64,000 nucleotides of DNA from contig NZ_JYLB01000012.1 in assembly GCF_001042905.1 (NCBI RefSeq), positions 62,001 to 126,000 on the forward strand. The letters are read 5' to 3'. Source of the stretch: Pseudomonas lini. Its GTDB lineage: Bacteria > Pseudomonadota > Gammaproteobacteria > Pseudomonadales > Pseudomonadaceae. Both the position numbers and the translations under genes were made by a program. The notes beneath the pieces are model-generated. The model worked only from the letters and a program-made list of their open reading frames with translations, searched no databases and was not told where the DNA came from. This document shows positions 51,762 to 60,958 of this stretch, piece after piece; the stretch's first letter is position 1, and every line of letters begins with the position of its first letter.

Positions 51762-51789
51762 TTTACTTACTACAAGTAATGGGTAGTAT
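51762..51789 (+). promoter_or_regulatory. Probable oprI promoter
   Basis: TTTACT (51762-51767), a 16-base spacer and TAGTAT (51784-51789) fit a sigma-70 promoter. It gives a leader of about 60 bases to the oprI start at 51857. GAAGGGG marks the ribosome site. The strength is expected to be high since OprI is abundant, but that is inferred. Confidence 0.55.
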
Positions 51790-51856
51790 GTACGCCGGCT
51801 ATTTCCTCACTCTGAGGAGACAGCTACTTAATAGAAAGTCCTTGAAGGGGAACACG

Positions 51857-52108
51857 ATGAACAACGTTCTGAAATTCTCTGCTCTGGCTCTGGCCGCAGT
51901 TCTGGCTACCGGTTGCAGCAGCGTATCGAAAGAAACCGAAGCACGTCTGACTGCTACTGAAGACGCAGCAGCTCGCTCCCAGGCTCGTGCAGACGAAGCT
52001 TACCGTAAAGCTGATGAAGCTCTGGCTGCTGCTCAAAAAGCACAACAGACTGCTGACGAAGCTAACGAGCGTGCTCTGCGCATGCTGGAAAAAGCTAGCC
52101 GCAAGTAA
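51857..52108 (+). CDS. oprI: Major outer-membrane lipoprotein OprI (Lpp-type)
   Basis: An 83-residue precursor: signal peptide with lipobox LATGC at residues 16-20, then a heptad-repeat trimeric coiled coil (ETEARLTATEDAAARSQARA) and a C-terminal lysine (ASRK), which in Lpp is the attachment point to peptidoglycan. It starts at ATG 51857. A strong terminator follows 22 bases later. An L,D-transpeptidase gene lies convergently just beyond. Confidence 0.95.
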   Translation: MNNVLKFSALALAAVLATGCSSVSKETEARLTATEDAAARSQARADEAYRKADEALAAAQKAQQTADEANERALRMLEKASRK

Positions 52109-52129
52109 TAGTCCTTCGGGATTGTTATC

Positions 52130-52160
52130 AAGCCGACCCATTTTTTGGGTCGGCTTTTTT
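52130..52160 (+). terminator. Rho-independent terminator after oprI
   Basis: Stem AAGCCGACCCA / TGGGTCGGCTT with a T-run after. It can also serve the convergent L,D-transpeptidase gene. Confidence 0.9.
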
Positions 52161-52231
52161 ATTGCCCGCACTTTCTGCAGGCCATAAAAAACCCGCCGAT
52201 GCGGCCTGCATCGGCGGGTTGCTTTAACGCG

Positions 52232-53203
52232 TTACTGCTGCAGGTCGATCGGTGCACTCGTGACCATCGGTGCCGAGGTACCCGGTACCGCGATTTCCAC
52301 CGGCAGGCCATCTTCAGCGGCGACCACGTCACGCACTACATCCCAGTTCATGCGCAAGTTGTTGGTGATGTCCTCACGCTTGAGCATCGCATTGATCACT
52401 GCGGTGTGCTTGTCGACCACCGAAGGGTTGCCCAGATCGTCCAGCGGCGTGTGCGCTTCCAGATAAACCTTGCCGGCACTGAGGCCGAACTTGTACGGGT
52501 CGTTGATGATCCGCACAGACGTCCCGACCGGCACCATGCTGGCCATTTCCAGTACGTTGTTGTTGAACATGCGGAAGCAACCGTGGCTGGTGCGCATGCC
52601 GATACCGAACTTCTTGTTCGAACCGTGAATCAGGTAGCCCGGAGTGCCCAGCGTGAACTTGAACGGCCCCAGCGGGTTGTCCGGGCCGGCTGGCACCACA
52701 TTCGGCAGTGGATCGCCATCGGCGGCGTGCTCGGCCTTGATCGACGCTGGAGGGGTCCAGGTCGGGTTCGGCGTCTTGGCGATGATGCTGGTGTGGGCAA
52801 TCGGCGAGCCCCAGCCTTCACGGCCGATACCCAGCGGGAAGGTGTACACCACGTTCCGGCCTTTCGGGAAATAGTAAAGACGGTATTCAGCCAGGTTGAT
52901 GACGATGCCTTCACGGGGACCCGGCGGCAGGATGAAGCGCGTCGGCAGTACCACTTCGGTACCTGCGCCCGGCAACCATGGATCAACACCAGGGTTGGCG
53001 GCGACCATTTCCGAATAGCCCAGATCGTAGGTGGTGCCAAGGTCGGCGAAGGTATCTTCGTACTTGGCCTTGATCACTTGCACCTGGCCGATGATGTCTT
53101 CACCGGGTGGTGGCAGGGGTAGCTCCAATGCTGCTACCGGACCCGCGACACAGAGGGCGGCAAGAGACAGGCAGCGGGTGACGGCGGGAAAGCGCGGCAA
53201 CAT
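52232..53203 (-). CDS. L,D-transpeptidase (ErfK/YbiS/YcfS-type)
   Basis: A 323-residue periplasmic enzyme. A signal peptide is followed by a LysM-like segment (YDLGYSEMVAANPGVDPWLP) and the YkuD catalytic domain, whose active site is in TSHGCFRMFNN with the preceding histidine in LIHGSNKKFG. Enzymes of this group link Lpp-type lipoproteins to peptidoglycan or make 3-3 crosslinks. Placement next to oprI supports lipoprotein anchoring. I chose ATG 53203 (MLPRFPAV) because AAGGA lies eight bases before it. Confidence 0.9.
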   Translation of the reverse strand: MLPRFPAVTRCLSLAALCVAGPVAALELPLPPPGEDIIGQVQVIKAKYEDTFADLGTTYDLGYSEMVAANPGVDPWLPGAGTEVVLPTRFILPPGPREGIVINLAEYRLYYFPKGRNVVYTFPLGIGREGWGSPIAHTSIIAKTPNPTWTPPASIKAEHAADGDPLPNVVPAGPDNPLGPFKFTLGTPGYLIHGSNKKFGIGMRTSHGCFRMFNNNVLEMASMVPVGTSVRIINDPYKFGLSAGKVYLEAHTPLDDLGNPSVVDKHTAVINAMLKREDITNNLRMNWDVVRDVVAAEDGLPVEIAVPGTSAPMVTSAPIDLQQ

Positions 53204-53478
53204 CCGGAAAATCCTTCGCATGATCGACAAGGGTATAAAAATGGAATTGTACACCGCCTTCCGTTATTTCGGGGAGACGTAAAGACCTGCGGTTGGGGGG
53301 CTGCGGTGAGGGGCTTGCCTGTGGCGAGGGGGCTTGCCCCCGTTCGGCTGCGCAGCAGTCGTAAAACCGGTAAACGCGTTCTGACTGCGGAACCGCGTTG
53401 AGCGGATTTAGGGGTCGCTTCGCAACCCAACGGGGGCAAGCCCCCTCGCCACAGGAAGCTCCCTCGCCCCACAGGGCC
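53204..53478. repeat. Gap with a third family of paired palindrome
   Basis: 275 bases with no gene. A perfect 27-base inverted repeat, arms 53318-53344 and 53429-53455 (core GGCGAGGGGGCTTGCCCCCG), lies around an 84-base spacer. It differs from the other two families in the window. Confidence 0.8.
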
Positions 53479-53772
53479 CTAAAGCTCGAACCGCAACTCG
53501 GGCCAGATCGGCGAAGTGCCGCGTTTTTGCGATTCCAGGATGGCCCGGCACAACGAGCACAGGCGCTGGTCCTGGAACACGGTACGGTCGACGCTCGACC
53601 AGCGCGGTTGCGCCGGCAACAGGCTGCCGCACAAGGTTCGATCCACCGAGCCGCCCAACTCCAGCTGACGGGTCACCAGATGCACCCGCACTTCCTGGCA
53701 GGCGAACAGATCCAGCTGTTCGTCAGGCTCGATCAGTTGGTAGGCAAAAAGGGACCAGGCAGGACGCGGCAT
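53479..53772 (-). CDS. Conserved small cysteine-containing protein, unknown function
   Basis: A 97-residue protein without a signal peptide. It has four cysteines, including C-x2-C in RLCSLCRAILESQKRG near the C-terminus and single ones in LFACQEV and RTLCGSL, so zinc or redox binding is possible. I do not recognise a family beyond a likely Pseudomonas hypothetical. The start is ATG 53772 (MPRPAWSLFAYQLIEPDEQL); ATG 53784 is also possible. Confidence 0.6.
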   Translation of the reverse strand: MPRPAWSLFAYQLIEPDEQLDLFACQEVRVHLVTRQLELGGSVDRTLCGSLLPAQPRWSSVDRTVFQDQRLCSLCRAILESQKRGTSPIWPELRFEL

Positions 53773-53828
53773 CGGGGGCTCCAAATCGGGGGCGCCACCT
53801 TAGCCGAAACACCGCCGCTAGAAAAGCG

Positions 53829-54434
53829 TCAAAGCAGCGGTTTCAGTGTCGGCCAGACATTTTCCAGCAACTTGTCCTGAGCCGCCGCAGCCGGGTGCAG
53901 GCCGTCGCCTTGCATCAGGTCCGGATGACCGCCCACACCGTCGAGAAAAAACGGCACCAGCGGGATCTTTTTCTCATCGGCCACCTTGGTGTAAGCCTCG
54001 GCAAAGGCCTGGGTGTAACGCACACCGTAGTTGGGTGGCAGTTGCATGCCCAGTAGCAATACCTTGGCACCACTGGCGCGGGAGCTGTCGATCATCGACG
54101 CAAGATTTTGTTGCAATTGTGTTGGCAGCATTCCGCGCAACCCATCGTTGCCCCCCAATTCGAGGATAACCAGCGCAGGCTTATGCTCTGCAAGCAGCGC
54201 GGGCAGGCGCGCCCGGCCTCCGGCACTGGTGTCGCCGCTGATGGATGCATTGACCACTTTATCGTCGAAACCTTCGCGCTTGAGCCGTTGCTCGAGCAAT
54301 GACACCCACCCCAAGCGGGTATCCAGGCCGAAACCGGCGCTGATACTATCGCCAACGATCAGGACTGTACCCGCCGCTGCGTTCTGGGCCATGCACATCA
54401 AGGCCAGGCCAGCACTCAAAAACCACACTCGCAT
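53829..54434 (-). CDS. tesA: GDSL esterase/arylesterase TesA
   Basis: A 201-residue periplasmic SGNH hydrolase. Signal peptide MRVWFLSAGLALMCMAQNAA, then block I VGDSISAGFGLD with the serine, block III LGGNDGLRG, and the Asp/His in the last block (DGLHPAAAAQ). It cleaves thioesters or aryl esters. GGAG lies six bases before ATG 54434. Only 10 bases separate its start from the divergent ABC transporter gene, a layout also known for tesA and ybbA in E. coli. Confidence 0.93.
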   Translation of the reverse strand: MRVWFLSAGLALMCMAQNAAAGTVLIVGDSISAGFGLDTRLGWVSLLEQRLKREGFDDKVVNASISGDTSAGGRARLPALLAEHKPALVILELGGNDGLRGMLPTQLQQNLASMIDSSRASGAKVLLLGMQLPPNYGVRYTQAFAEAYTKVADEKKIPLVPFFLDGVGGHPDLMQGDGLHPAAAAQDKLLENVWPTLKPLL

Positions 54435-54444
54435 CGGATTCTCC

Positions 54445-55128
54445 ATGGGCGCAAGCATTCTCACCGCGAAGAACCTCAGCAAAGTGGTTCCGAGCGCGGA
54501 AGGTGAACTGACTATCCTGCACGAACTCAGCCTGGAACTGAACAAGGGCGATAGCCTGGCCATCGTCGGCGCCTCCGGCTCCGGCAAATCTACCCTCCTC
54601 GGCCTGCTCGCCGGCCTCGACCTGCCGAGCAGCGGCGAAGTCACCCTTGCCGGGCAAGGCCTGAGCAATCTCGATGAGGACCAACGCGCGCGCATCCGCG
54701 CCGAGCACGTGGGGTTTGTCTTTCAATCATTCCAGCTGCTCGACAGTCTCAATGCTTTGGAAAACGTCATGCTGCCGCTGGAGCTCGATGGCCGAAAAGA
54801 CGCTCGCGAGCGCGCCACCGAACTGTTGCAACGAGTCGGTCTGGGCCAACGCCTGACCCACTCGCCGCGTCAGCTTTCCGGTGGCGAGCAGCAGCGCGTG
54901 GCGATTGCCCGGGCGTTCGCCGCCGAGCCCGACGTGCTGTTCGCCGATGAACCCACCGGCAACCTCGACAGCCACACCGGCGAGCGCATCAGCGATCTGC
55001 TATTCGAACTCAACCAGGAAAGCGGCACGACCCTCGTGCTGGTGACCCACGACGAACGCCTGGCACATCGCTGTCGGCGCCTGATCCGCCTTGAAGCCGG
55101 CCTGCTGGTCGCCCCTCTGGAGCCTTGA
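54445..55128 (+). CDS. YbbA-type ABC transporter ATP-binding protein
   Basis: A 227-residue ATPase of the MacB/LolD-like subfamily. Walker A is GASGSGKSTLLGLLAGLD, the signature is QLSGGEQQRVAIARAFAAEP, Walker B is VLFADEPTGNLD, and the switch His is LVTHDERLAHRC. It works with the permease gene that follows, overlapping it by one base (TGATG). The substrate of YbbA/YbbP systems is not settled. Confidence 0.9.
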   Translation: MGASILTAKNLSKVVPSAEGELTILHELSLELNKGDSLAIVGASGSGKSTLLGLLAGLDLPSSGEVTLAGQGLSNLDEDQRARIRAEHVGFVFQSFQLLDSLNALENVMLPLELDGRKDARERATELLQRVGLGQRLTHSPRQLSGGEQQRVAIARAFAAEPDVLFADEPTGNLDSHTGERISDLLFELNQESGTTLVLVTHDERLAHRCRRLIRLEAGLLVAPLEP

Positions 55129-57632
55129 TGGCACGCTTGCCGCTGTTGCGCCTGTTCAGCCTCGCCATCCGCCAACTGTTGCGCGATGCCCGCGCCGGTG
55201 AGTTGCGGGTGTTGTTCTTCGCCTTGCTGGTGGCCGTGGCGGCAAGTACCGCCATCGGTTACTTCGGTGCCCGCCTGAACGGCGCCATGATGCTGCGCGC
55301 CACCGAGTTTCTCGGTGCCGACCTGGTACTCGAAGGCAGCTCACCGGCTCGGCCCGAACAGGTCAGAAGCGGCACCGAGCTGGGCCTTGAGCACGCTCAG
55401 GTGGTGGAGTTTTCCAGCGTCATCGCCACCGACAACGGCATTCAGCTGTCCAGCATCAAAGCCGCCGACGACGTCTACCCGTTGCGCGGCGAACTGAAAA
55501 GCGCCCCCGCGCCCTTCGCGCCGGAAGAACCCGGCGGCGGTCCGAAACCCGGCGAAGCCTGGGTCGAAGCGCGACTGCTGACCGCACTGGACTTGAAGAT
55601 CGGCGACAGTATCGATGTCGGCATGAAAACGCTGAAGCTGGCGCGAGTACTGACCTACGAACCGGATCGCGCCGGCAATTTCTACAGCCTGACGCCACGG
55701 GTGCTGATCAACCTCAGCGATCTTGAGGCAACCGGCGTGGTGCAACCCGGCAGCCGGGTCAGTTACCGCGAACTCTGGCGCGGCAACGCCTCGGCGCTGG
55801 AAACTTATCGGCAGCTGATCAAGCCAGGCCTGGCGGCCAATCAACGCATCCAGGATGCTCGCGATGGCAACCGGCAGATCGGCGGCGCCTTGGGCAAGGC
55901 TGAACGCTACTTGAACATGGCCAGTCTGGTGGCGGTTCTGCTGTCCGGTGTGGCGGTGGCGCTGTCGGCGACACGCTTCGCCACGCGCCGATTCGATGCC
56001 AGCGCATTGCTGCGCTGCCTGGGTCTGTCCCGTCGGGAAACCATGGTGCTGTTCAGTCTGCAACTGACCGTACTCGGGCTGCTCGCCAGCATCAGCGGCG
56101 CCCTGCTCGGCTGGCTGGCGCAGCTCGGGCTGTTCGCGCTGCTGCGTGATTTACTGCCGACCGATGTCCCACCGGGGGGCCTGTTCCCGGCCATCGCCGG
56201 GATCGGCACCGGACTGGTCGCGCTCGCCGGTTTCGCCCTGCCGCCATTGGCCGCTTTGGGTCGAGTGCCACCGCTGCGCGTGTTGCGTCGCGACATGCTG
56301 CCGATTCCGTCCAGCACCTGGATAGTTTATGGCGCGGCATTGGGCGCCCTCGGCCTGATCATGTGGCGCTTGAGCCTGGACCTGTTGCTGACCTTCGCCC
56401 TGCTCGGCGGCGGTGTGATCGCGGCACTGGTGCTGGGCGGTTTGCTGTTGCTACTACTGAAGAGCCTGCGCCGGATGCTCGCGCGCGCCTCATTGCCATG
56501 GCGCCTCGGGTTGGGCCAACTGCTGCGCCATCCACTGGCGGCGGCGGGTCAAGCCCTGGCCTTCGGCTTGATTCTGCTGTCCATGGCATTGATCGCTTTG
56601 CTGCGTGGCGAGTTGCTCGACACCTGGCAAAACCAGTTGCCGAAAAATGCCCCGAATTATTTCGCCCTGAACATTCTGCCGGCGGACAAGCAAGCCTTTA
56701 CCGATCGACTGATGGAGTTGTCGGCACAATCGGCGCCGCTGTACCCCGTGGTGCCGGGACGGCTGATCAGCATCAATGGCGAACCGGTACAGGACATCGT
56801 CAGCAAGGATTCGGCTGGTGATCGAGCCATTCAACGCGACCTGAGCCTGACTTGGGCGGCCGACCTGCCAGCGGGCAACAAACTCACCGCCGGCAACTGG
56901 TGGGACCAGCAACCCGCAGATGAAATACCCGGTGTTTCGGTGGAAGGCAAAGTCGCCGAAAGCCTCAAGCTCAAGCTCGGCGATCACATGGTGTTTACCG
57001 TCGGCGGGGCTAATCGGGAGGCGAAAGTCACCAGCCTGCGGGAGATCAACTGGGACAATTTCCAGCCGAACTTTTTCATGATCTTCCAGCCCGGCACCTT
57101 GAAGGACTTGCCGGCGACCTACCTGACCAGTTTCTATCTGGCGGCCGGTCATGATCAGCAGATTGTCGACCTGTCCCGCAGCTTTCCGGCAGTGACCATT
57201 CTGCAAGTCGAAGCCTTGCTGGCGCAGTTGCGCAGCATTCTTGGCCAAGTCACCCTGGCGGTGGAATACGTGCTGTTGTTTGTGCTGGCGGCGGGGATGG
57301 CGGTGTTGTTCTCCGGTTTGCAGGCAACCCTCGATGAACGCATCCGCCAAGGTGCATTGCTGCGAGCGCTAGGCGCCGAGCGACAGTTGCTGGTCCGGGC
57401 CCGGCGGATCGAGTTCGGTCTGCTCGGCGCGGTCAGCGGGTTGTTGGCCGCACTGGGTTCGGAACTGGTGAGTATGGTGCTTTACCGCTACGCCTTCGAC
57501 CTGCCCTGGCATCCGCATCCATGGCTGTTGGTGTTGCCACTGATCGGCGCCGTGCTGATCGGCGGTGCCGGTGTGTTCGGCACGCGCCGCGCCTTGAACG
57601 CCAGCCCCCTGACAGTCTTGCGCGAGGGTTGA
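55128..57632 (+). CDS. YbbP-type ABC transporter permease (FtsX/MacB superfamily)
   Basis: An 834-residue inner-membrane permease. One N-terminal helix, a periplasmic region, then a core of helices near 260-450 and a final FtsX block of three helices (YVLLFVLAAGMAVLFSGL; LIGAVLIGGAGVFGTRRALN). This double FtsX layout is typical of YbbP. It overlaps the ATPase gene by one base. The pair is thought to act on lipids or envelope components, but the substrate is not shown. Confidence 0.88.
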   Translation: MARLPLLRLFSLAIRQLLRDARAGELRVLFFALLVAVAASTAIGYFGARLNGAMMLRATEFLGADLVLEGSSPARPEQVRSGTELGLEHAQVVEFSSVIATDNGIQLSSIKAADDVYPLRGELKSAPAPFAPEEPGGGPKPGEAWVEARLLTALDLKIGDSIDVGMKTLKLARVLTYEPDRAGNFYSLTPRVLINLSDLEATGVVQPGSRVSYRELWRGNASALETYRQLIKPGLAANQRIQDARDGNRQIGGALGKAERYLNMASLVAVLLSGVAVALSATRFATRRFDASALLRCLGLSRRETMVLFSLQLTVLGLLASISGALLGWLAQLGLFALLRDLLPTDVPPGGLFPAIAGIGTGLVALAGFALPPLAALGRVPPLRVLRRDMLPIPSSTWIVYGAALGALGLIMWRLSLDLLLTFALLGGGVIAALVLGGLLLLLLKSLRRMLARASLPWRLGLGQLLRHPLAAAGQALAFGLILLSMALIALLRGELLDTWQNQLPKNAPNYFALNILPADKQAFTDRLMELSAQSAPLYPVVPGRLISINGEPVQDIVSKDSAGDRAIQRDLSLTWAADLPAGNKLTAGNWWDQQPADEIPGVSVEGKVAESLKLKLGDHMVFTVGGANREAKVTSLREINWDNFQPNFFMIFQPGTLKDLPATYLTSFYLAAGHDQQIVDLSRSFPAVTILQVEALLAQLRSILGQVTLAVEYVLLFVLAAGMAVLFSGLQATLDERIRQGALLRALGAERQLLVRARRIEFGLLGAVSGLLAALGSELVSMVLYRYAFDLPWHPHPWLLVLPLIGAVLIGGAGVFGTRRALNASPLTVLREG

Positions 57633-57677
57633 TAAACTCAAGCGCTCTGATCACGTATTCAACCACAAGAAGTCGCC

Positions 57678-58175
57678 ATGAGCCGTTATCGCCCTCCCCG
57701 CACCGCTGGCACCGCGCTGATCACCCCCGAAGGTGAAGCGCGGATGCGGGCCGAGTTTCATGAACTCTGGCATGTGCGCCGACCGCAAGTGACGCAATCG
57801 GTCAGCGAAGCGGCGGCGCAGGGCGATCGTTCGGAAAACGCCGAGTACACCTACGGCAAAAAGATGCTGCGCGAGATCGACAGTCGCGTGCGCTTTCTCA
57901 CCAAACGCCTGGAAGCGCTCAAGGTTGTCAGTGAGAAACCCAGCGATCCGAACAAGGTTTACTTTGGCGCGTGGGTCACGATTGAAGATGAAGACGGCAA
58001 GGAGTCGCGCTATCGCATCGTCGGGCCGGATGAGCTGGATCTGAAACTAGGCCTGATCAGTATCGACTCACCGCTGGCGCGCGCCTTGATCGGCAAGGCA
58101 CTGGACGCCGAAGTACGAGTCCAGACACCCACCGGTGAACAATGCGTGTATATCGTGGCGATCGAGTATTTCTGA
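57678..58175 (+). CDS. greB: Transcript cleavage factor GreB
   Basis: A 165-residue Gre factor. The coiled-coil tip is AAAQGDRSENAEYTYGKKML, keeping the acidic Asp and Glu that stimulate RNA polymerase cleavage. The C-terminal domain is intact (ISIDSPLARALIGKALDAEV). GreB-type specificity is suggested by the TYGKKMLREIDSRVRFLTKR segment. ATG 57678 starts the protein. A divergent Gre paralogue is at 44746. Confidence 0.93.
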   Translation: MSRYRPPRTAGTALITPEGEARMRAEFHELWHVRRPQVTQSVSEAAAQGDRSENAEYTYGKKMLREIDSRVRFLTKRLEALKVVSEKPSDPNKVYFGAWVTIEDEDGKESRYRIVGPDELDLKLGLISIDSPLARALIGKALDAEVRVQTPTGEQCVYIVAIEYF

Positions 58176-58193
58176 GCCGCGGCGCGCTGAACC

Positions 58194-58502
58194 TCAGCGG
58201 CGGGTAATCAGCCCTTGGCGAGCCACGCGAGTCAGCTGCCTGATCACCTCCGGCGCATCCTCGACGCTGGGGGCCAGAATTACCGCCAGATCGAAACTGT
58301 CGCTGGCAAACCGTGCCAGTGACTCGCCGTCATCGACAAACTGAATCAGGAAGGCAGCAGGCCCACCCGTACGACGTGGCCAGCCATCGAGGTAACGCAA
58401 AAGTGTCGGCTGATGTTTACCGCCAAGCAGGATTTTTGGATTGCGTTGGGTGAGGTGTGCCGTGATCGGCGCGGGACGTATAACGGGGCTTAATGCATTC
58501 AT
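58194..58502 (-). CDS. Uncharacterised small protein
   Basis: A 102-residue protein without signal peptide or membrane segment. The second half looks like a partial Rossmann or receiver-like element (SFDLAVILAPSVEDAPEVIR), and the first half is basic (LLGGKHQPTLLRYLDGWPRR). I do not recognise the family. The start is ATG 58502; a second in-frame ATG exists at 58523. It is convergent with greB. Confidence 0.55.
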   Translation of the reverse strand: MNALSPVIRPAPITAHLTQRNPKILLGGKHQPTLLRYLDGWPRRTGGPAAFLIQFVDDGESLARFASDSFDLAVILAPSVEDAPEVIRQLTRVARQGLITRR

Positions 58503-58702
58503 TGGGTCGTGTCTCTGCCTCAAAAGTCTGCATGGCAGGTGAGAGGCAACACCGAACCAGCGCTTTAGCGGTATTTCGAAGCCTGTTTCAAGCTTCTATC
58601 GGCAACTGAATGAGTCACCTGGCGCCCCGCAAGTAGCTGTTTAAATCGGCGCATGTGCAGCATCCTAGAGAAGCCGACCGGACAGTGTCAAGAATCACGC
58701 GC

Positions 58703-58750
58703 AACAAAAAAGGCCTGCACAGTGCGTCGCACAATGCAGGCCTTTTTGTT
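58703..58750 (-). terminator. Bidirectional rho-independent terminator
   Basis: Stem AAAAGGCCTGCA / TGCAGGCCTTTT with A-run and T-run, just after the DoxX gene, whose stop is 13 bases away. It may also serve genes from the other side. Confidence 0.85.
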
Positions 58751-58762
58751 GAGTCAGAACGG

Positions 58763-59197
58763 TCAGTTGGTGATGGCGCGGTCGACCGATAGTTTGCCTG
58801 CACCTTCGATCAGTACCGCGAGGCTACCCCCGAGCAAGGCCAGGGCGAATTCATAACCGTTGTTGGACATGAACAGGCCGTTGCTGATGTGCACCGAGAA
58901 AATAGCGACCAGCGAAACGAAGGTCAGTCCCAGTGCTGCAGGGCGTGCCAGCAGACCGATGATCAACGCCAGACCGCCGAAGAACTCGGTACCACCGGCT
59001 AGAATCGCCATCAGGTGACCCGGCGCCAGGCCGATACTTTCCATCCACTGCGCGGTGCCGGCAATGCCGTAGCCACCGAATGCCCCGAAGAGTTTCTGTG
59101 AGCCGTGGGCCGCGAAAATGATGCCGACGACAATCCGCAGAATCGTCAGACCGTAACCGGCGCGGGTGGACAGTACCTTATTGATCAGTGTGCTCAT
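58763..59197 (-). CDS. DoxX-family membrane protein
   Basis: A 144-residue protein with four hydrophobic segments (GLTILRIVVGIIFAAHGSQK, LMAILAGGTEFFGGLALIIG, ALGLTFVSLVAIFSVHI, FALALLGGSLAVLIEGAG). The GSQKLFGAFGGYG motif is typical of DoxX/DoxD-like proteins, which are linked in various bacteria to redox or sulfur metabolism. No partner gene is adjacent. ATG 59197 starts it. Confidence 0.87.
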   Translation of the reverse strand: MSTLINKVLSTRAGYGLTILRIVVGIIFAAHGSQKLFGAFGGYGIAGTAQWMESIGLAPGHLMAILAGGTEFFGGLALIIGLLARPAALGLTFVSLVAIFSVHISNGLFMSNNGYEFALALLGGSLAVLIEGAGKLSVDRAITN

Positions 59198-59300
59198 GCT
59201 GTGTCATCCATTGTGAGTGTGTGTTGGTTGGCCGCTATATTAATCAGTAAAACTCATGTTAAAAGCGCAAAAAACGCACCATAACAATCAGATTAGTCGA

Positions 59301-60722
59301 TCATTTCCGTGAGGCCACTTTTTGCCCCTGGGGCTCCAACGACTCCCGCTCCCGATCGAACGCCAAGTAATACTTGTTCACGCTATTAACATAGCTGACA
59401 GCCCCCATTCCCACCTGCTCCATGGCGATGCGCTCGACCTGGAAAAACCACTGGTTAGGATTCAGGCCACGCCGCCGGGCTTCGGTGCGCATGCCTTGAA
59501 CCCGCTCCGGTCCCATGTTGTAGGCCGCCAGCACGAACGCCATGCGCTCGCGCTCGTTGAGTTTGGGGCTGGCAAAAAACTTGCGACGGATCATCGCCAG
59601 GTACTTGGCCCCGGCCTGCACATTGGCGTCGAGGTTCTGAATGTTACTGACGCCAACCCGTTGCGCCGCGGACGGGGTGATTTGCATCAGGCCGGTGGGG
59701 CCGCTACCGCTTCTGGCGTTGGGCTGCAGCGCCGACTCCTTGAAGGCCAGCGCCGCCAGGTTCAGCCAGTCCATGCCTTGGGCTTCAGCGTGTTTCTGCA
59801 ACACCGGTCGAAGTTTTTCCAGGCGCTGCCGATCGGCCTTGGCCAAGGGATAGTGCACTTGATACAAGCGTCGATAGATCCGCAAAAACGCCGCATCCTG
59901 GTCCGACGGCTTCTTGTAGGTAGTTAGAAAGCGATCAATGCTCGAACGCAACATTGAGGCGTCGCGGCGCACGAACCAGTACTCCTCGCCTGGCTCGCTG
60001 ATAACGACTTGTCGATCGAAGCGCAATTTGGGCAGGATCTTGCCCCAACGTTCGGCAATCGGTTGCTCGACAATCGTCAGATGAAAAATCCCGCCCTGAA
60101 CCATTTCCAGCACGTCTTCGACCGCCAGGCTGGGATCGACCCACTCGATCTTCACCGGAGGCAGTTTGTGCAGCGCGAGTTTCTGATTGATCTGACTAAC
60201 CGCATCCCCGGCGGCACTGCCAGTGGGCAGCGCGAGGGTTTTACCCGAGAGTTGTTCGAGACGGGTGTAACGTCGTTCGCCTTTGATCCCCACCAGCAGC
60301 AACGGTACATTGCTGTCAACAGGTTGGCTGGTACTGACCGCGACGCCCGATTGCGGATCGAGTAATTCCCCCGGCGCGACCAAGTCACCCTCCCCGCGCT
60401 GTAACGCGCCGAGCAGTTGATCCTTGGCTTTGGGAATGATCTTGAGGGTGATTTCCTGGCCGTCACGGGCATGGCCGTTGAGGTATTGTTCGAAAGCGCG
60501 CAGGCGGTGATATTCGACGCCGATGGCCTGGCCCTGGACTTCTCCGGAGCTGTTGCGGCTCTGGTTGACCAACACCCGCAACACGCGGCTGCTGCGAATT
60601 TCCGCCAGGTCGCGGACCTTGGCCGCCGGCACGGCTTGCAACGGCCCGGCCAGACGCGCAACCGCCGGCATTGGCAGCAGCAACGAACAACACAGCAGTA
60701 ACAAAACCGAGGGACGAGTCAT
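59301..60722 (-). CDS. MltF-like membrane-bound lytic transglycosylase
   Basis: A 473-residue protein: signal or anchor peptide (PSVLLLLCCSLLLPMPAVA), a periplasmic solute-binding-like domain (about 40-270) and a C-terminal SLT lysozyme-like domain (about 290-460). The catalytic glutamate is in LAALAFKESALQPNARSG, followed by GPTGLMQITPSAAQRVGV. It cleaves peptidoglycan to anhydro-muropeptides. The start ATG 60722 has GGAG five bases before it. Further 5' ATGs exist but lie outside the signal peptide. It is divergent from tatD. Confidence 0.88.
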   Translation of the reverse strand: MTRPSVLLLLCCSLLLPMPAVARLAGPLQAVPAAKVRDLAEIRSSRVLRVLVNQSRNSSGEVQGQAIGVEYHRLRAFEQYLNGHARDGQEITLKIIPKAKDQLLGALQRGEGDLVAPGELLDPQSGVAVSTSQPVDSNVPLLLVGIKGERRYTRLEQLSGKTLALPTGSAAGDAVSQINQKLALHKLPPVKIEWVDPSLAVEDVLEMVQGGIFHLTIVEQPIAERWGKILPKLRFDRQVVISEPGEEYWFVRRDASMLRSSIDRFLTTYKKPSDQDAAFLRIYRRLYQVHYPLAKADRQRLEKLRPVLQKHAEAQGMDWLNLAALAFKESALQPNARSGSGPTGLMQITPSAAQRVGVSNIQNLDANVQAGAKYLAMIRRKFFASPKLNERERMAFVLAAYNMGPERVQGMRTEARRRGLNPNQWFFQVERIAMEQVGMGAVSYVNSVNKYYLAFDRERESLEPQGQKVASRK

Positions 60723-60958
60723 CCACTCTCCGGAAAGAATACTGGTCGACTTCATGGGTGATTTCATGACGTCGAGCGACAGAAACAGAGCGCCTGAAGC
60801 GCTGGCAAAGTGCGTGAGAGTGGCACAGTGATGGCAAATCTACCAACCCAACCTGTCTCGCGGCCTCAACAGACAGCTTTAACTCGTTGTAGTTCTTGGC
60901 TTTTCTTATAAATCTACAGCTCTGATATGCTTTCCGGCCTTTGGTCCGAGGTAGCACC

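Larger units (their letters stand above)
51229..51856. other. Long intergenic region upstream of oprI
   Basis: 628 bases without a clear gene. It holds a candidate structured RNA at 51391-51513 and the oprI promoter at 51762-51789. Short open frames on both strands lack ribosome sites and family features. The middle part is AT-rich near 51680-51800. Confidence 0.6.
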
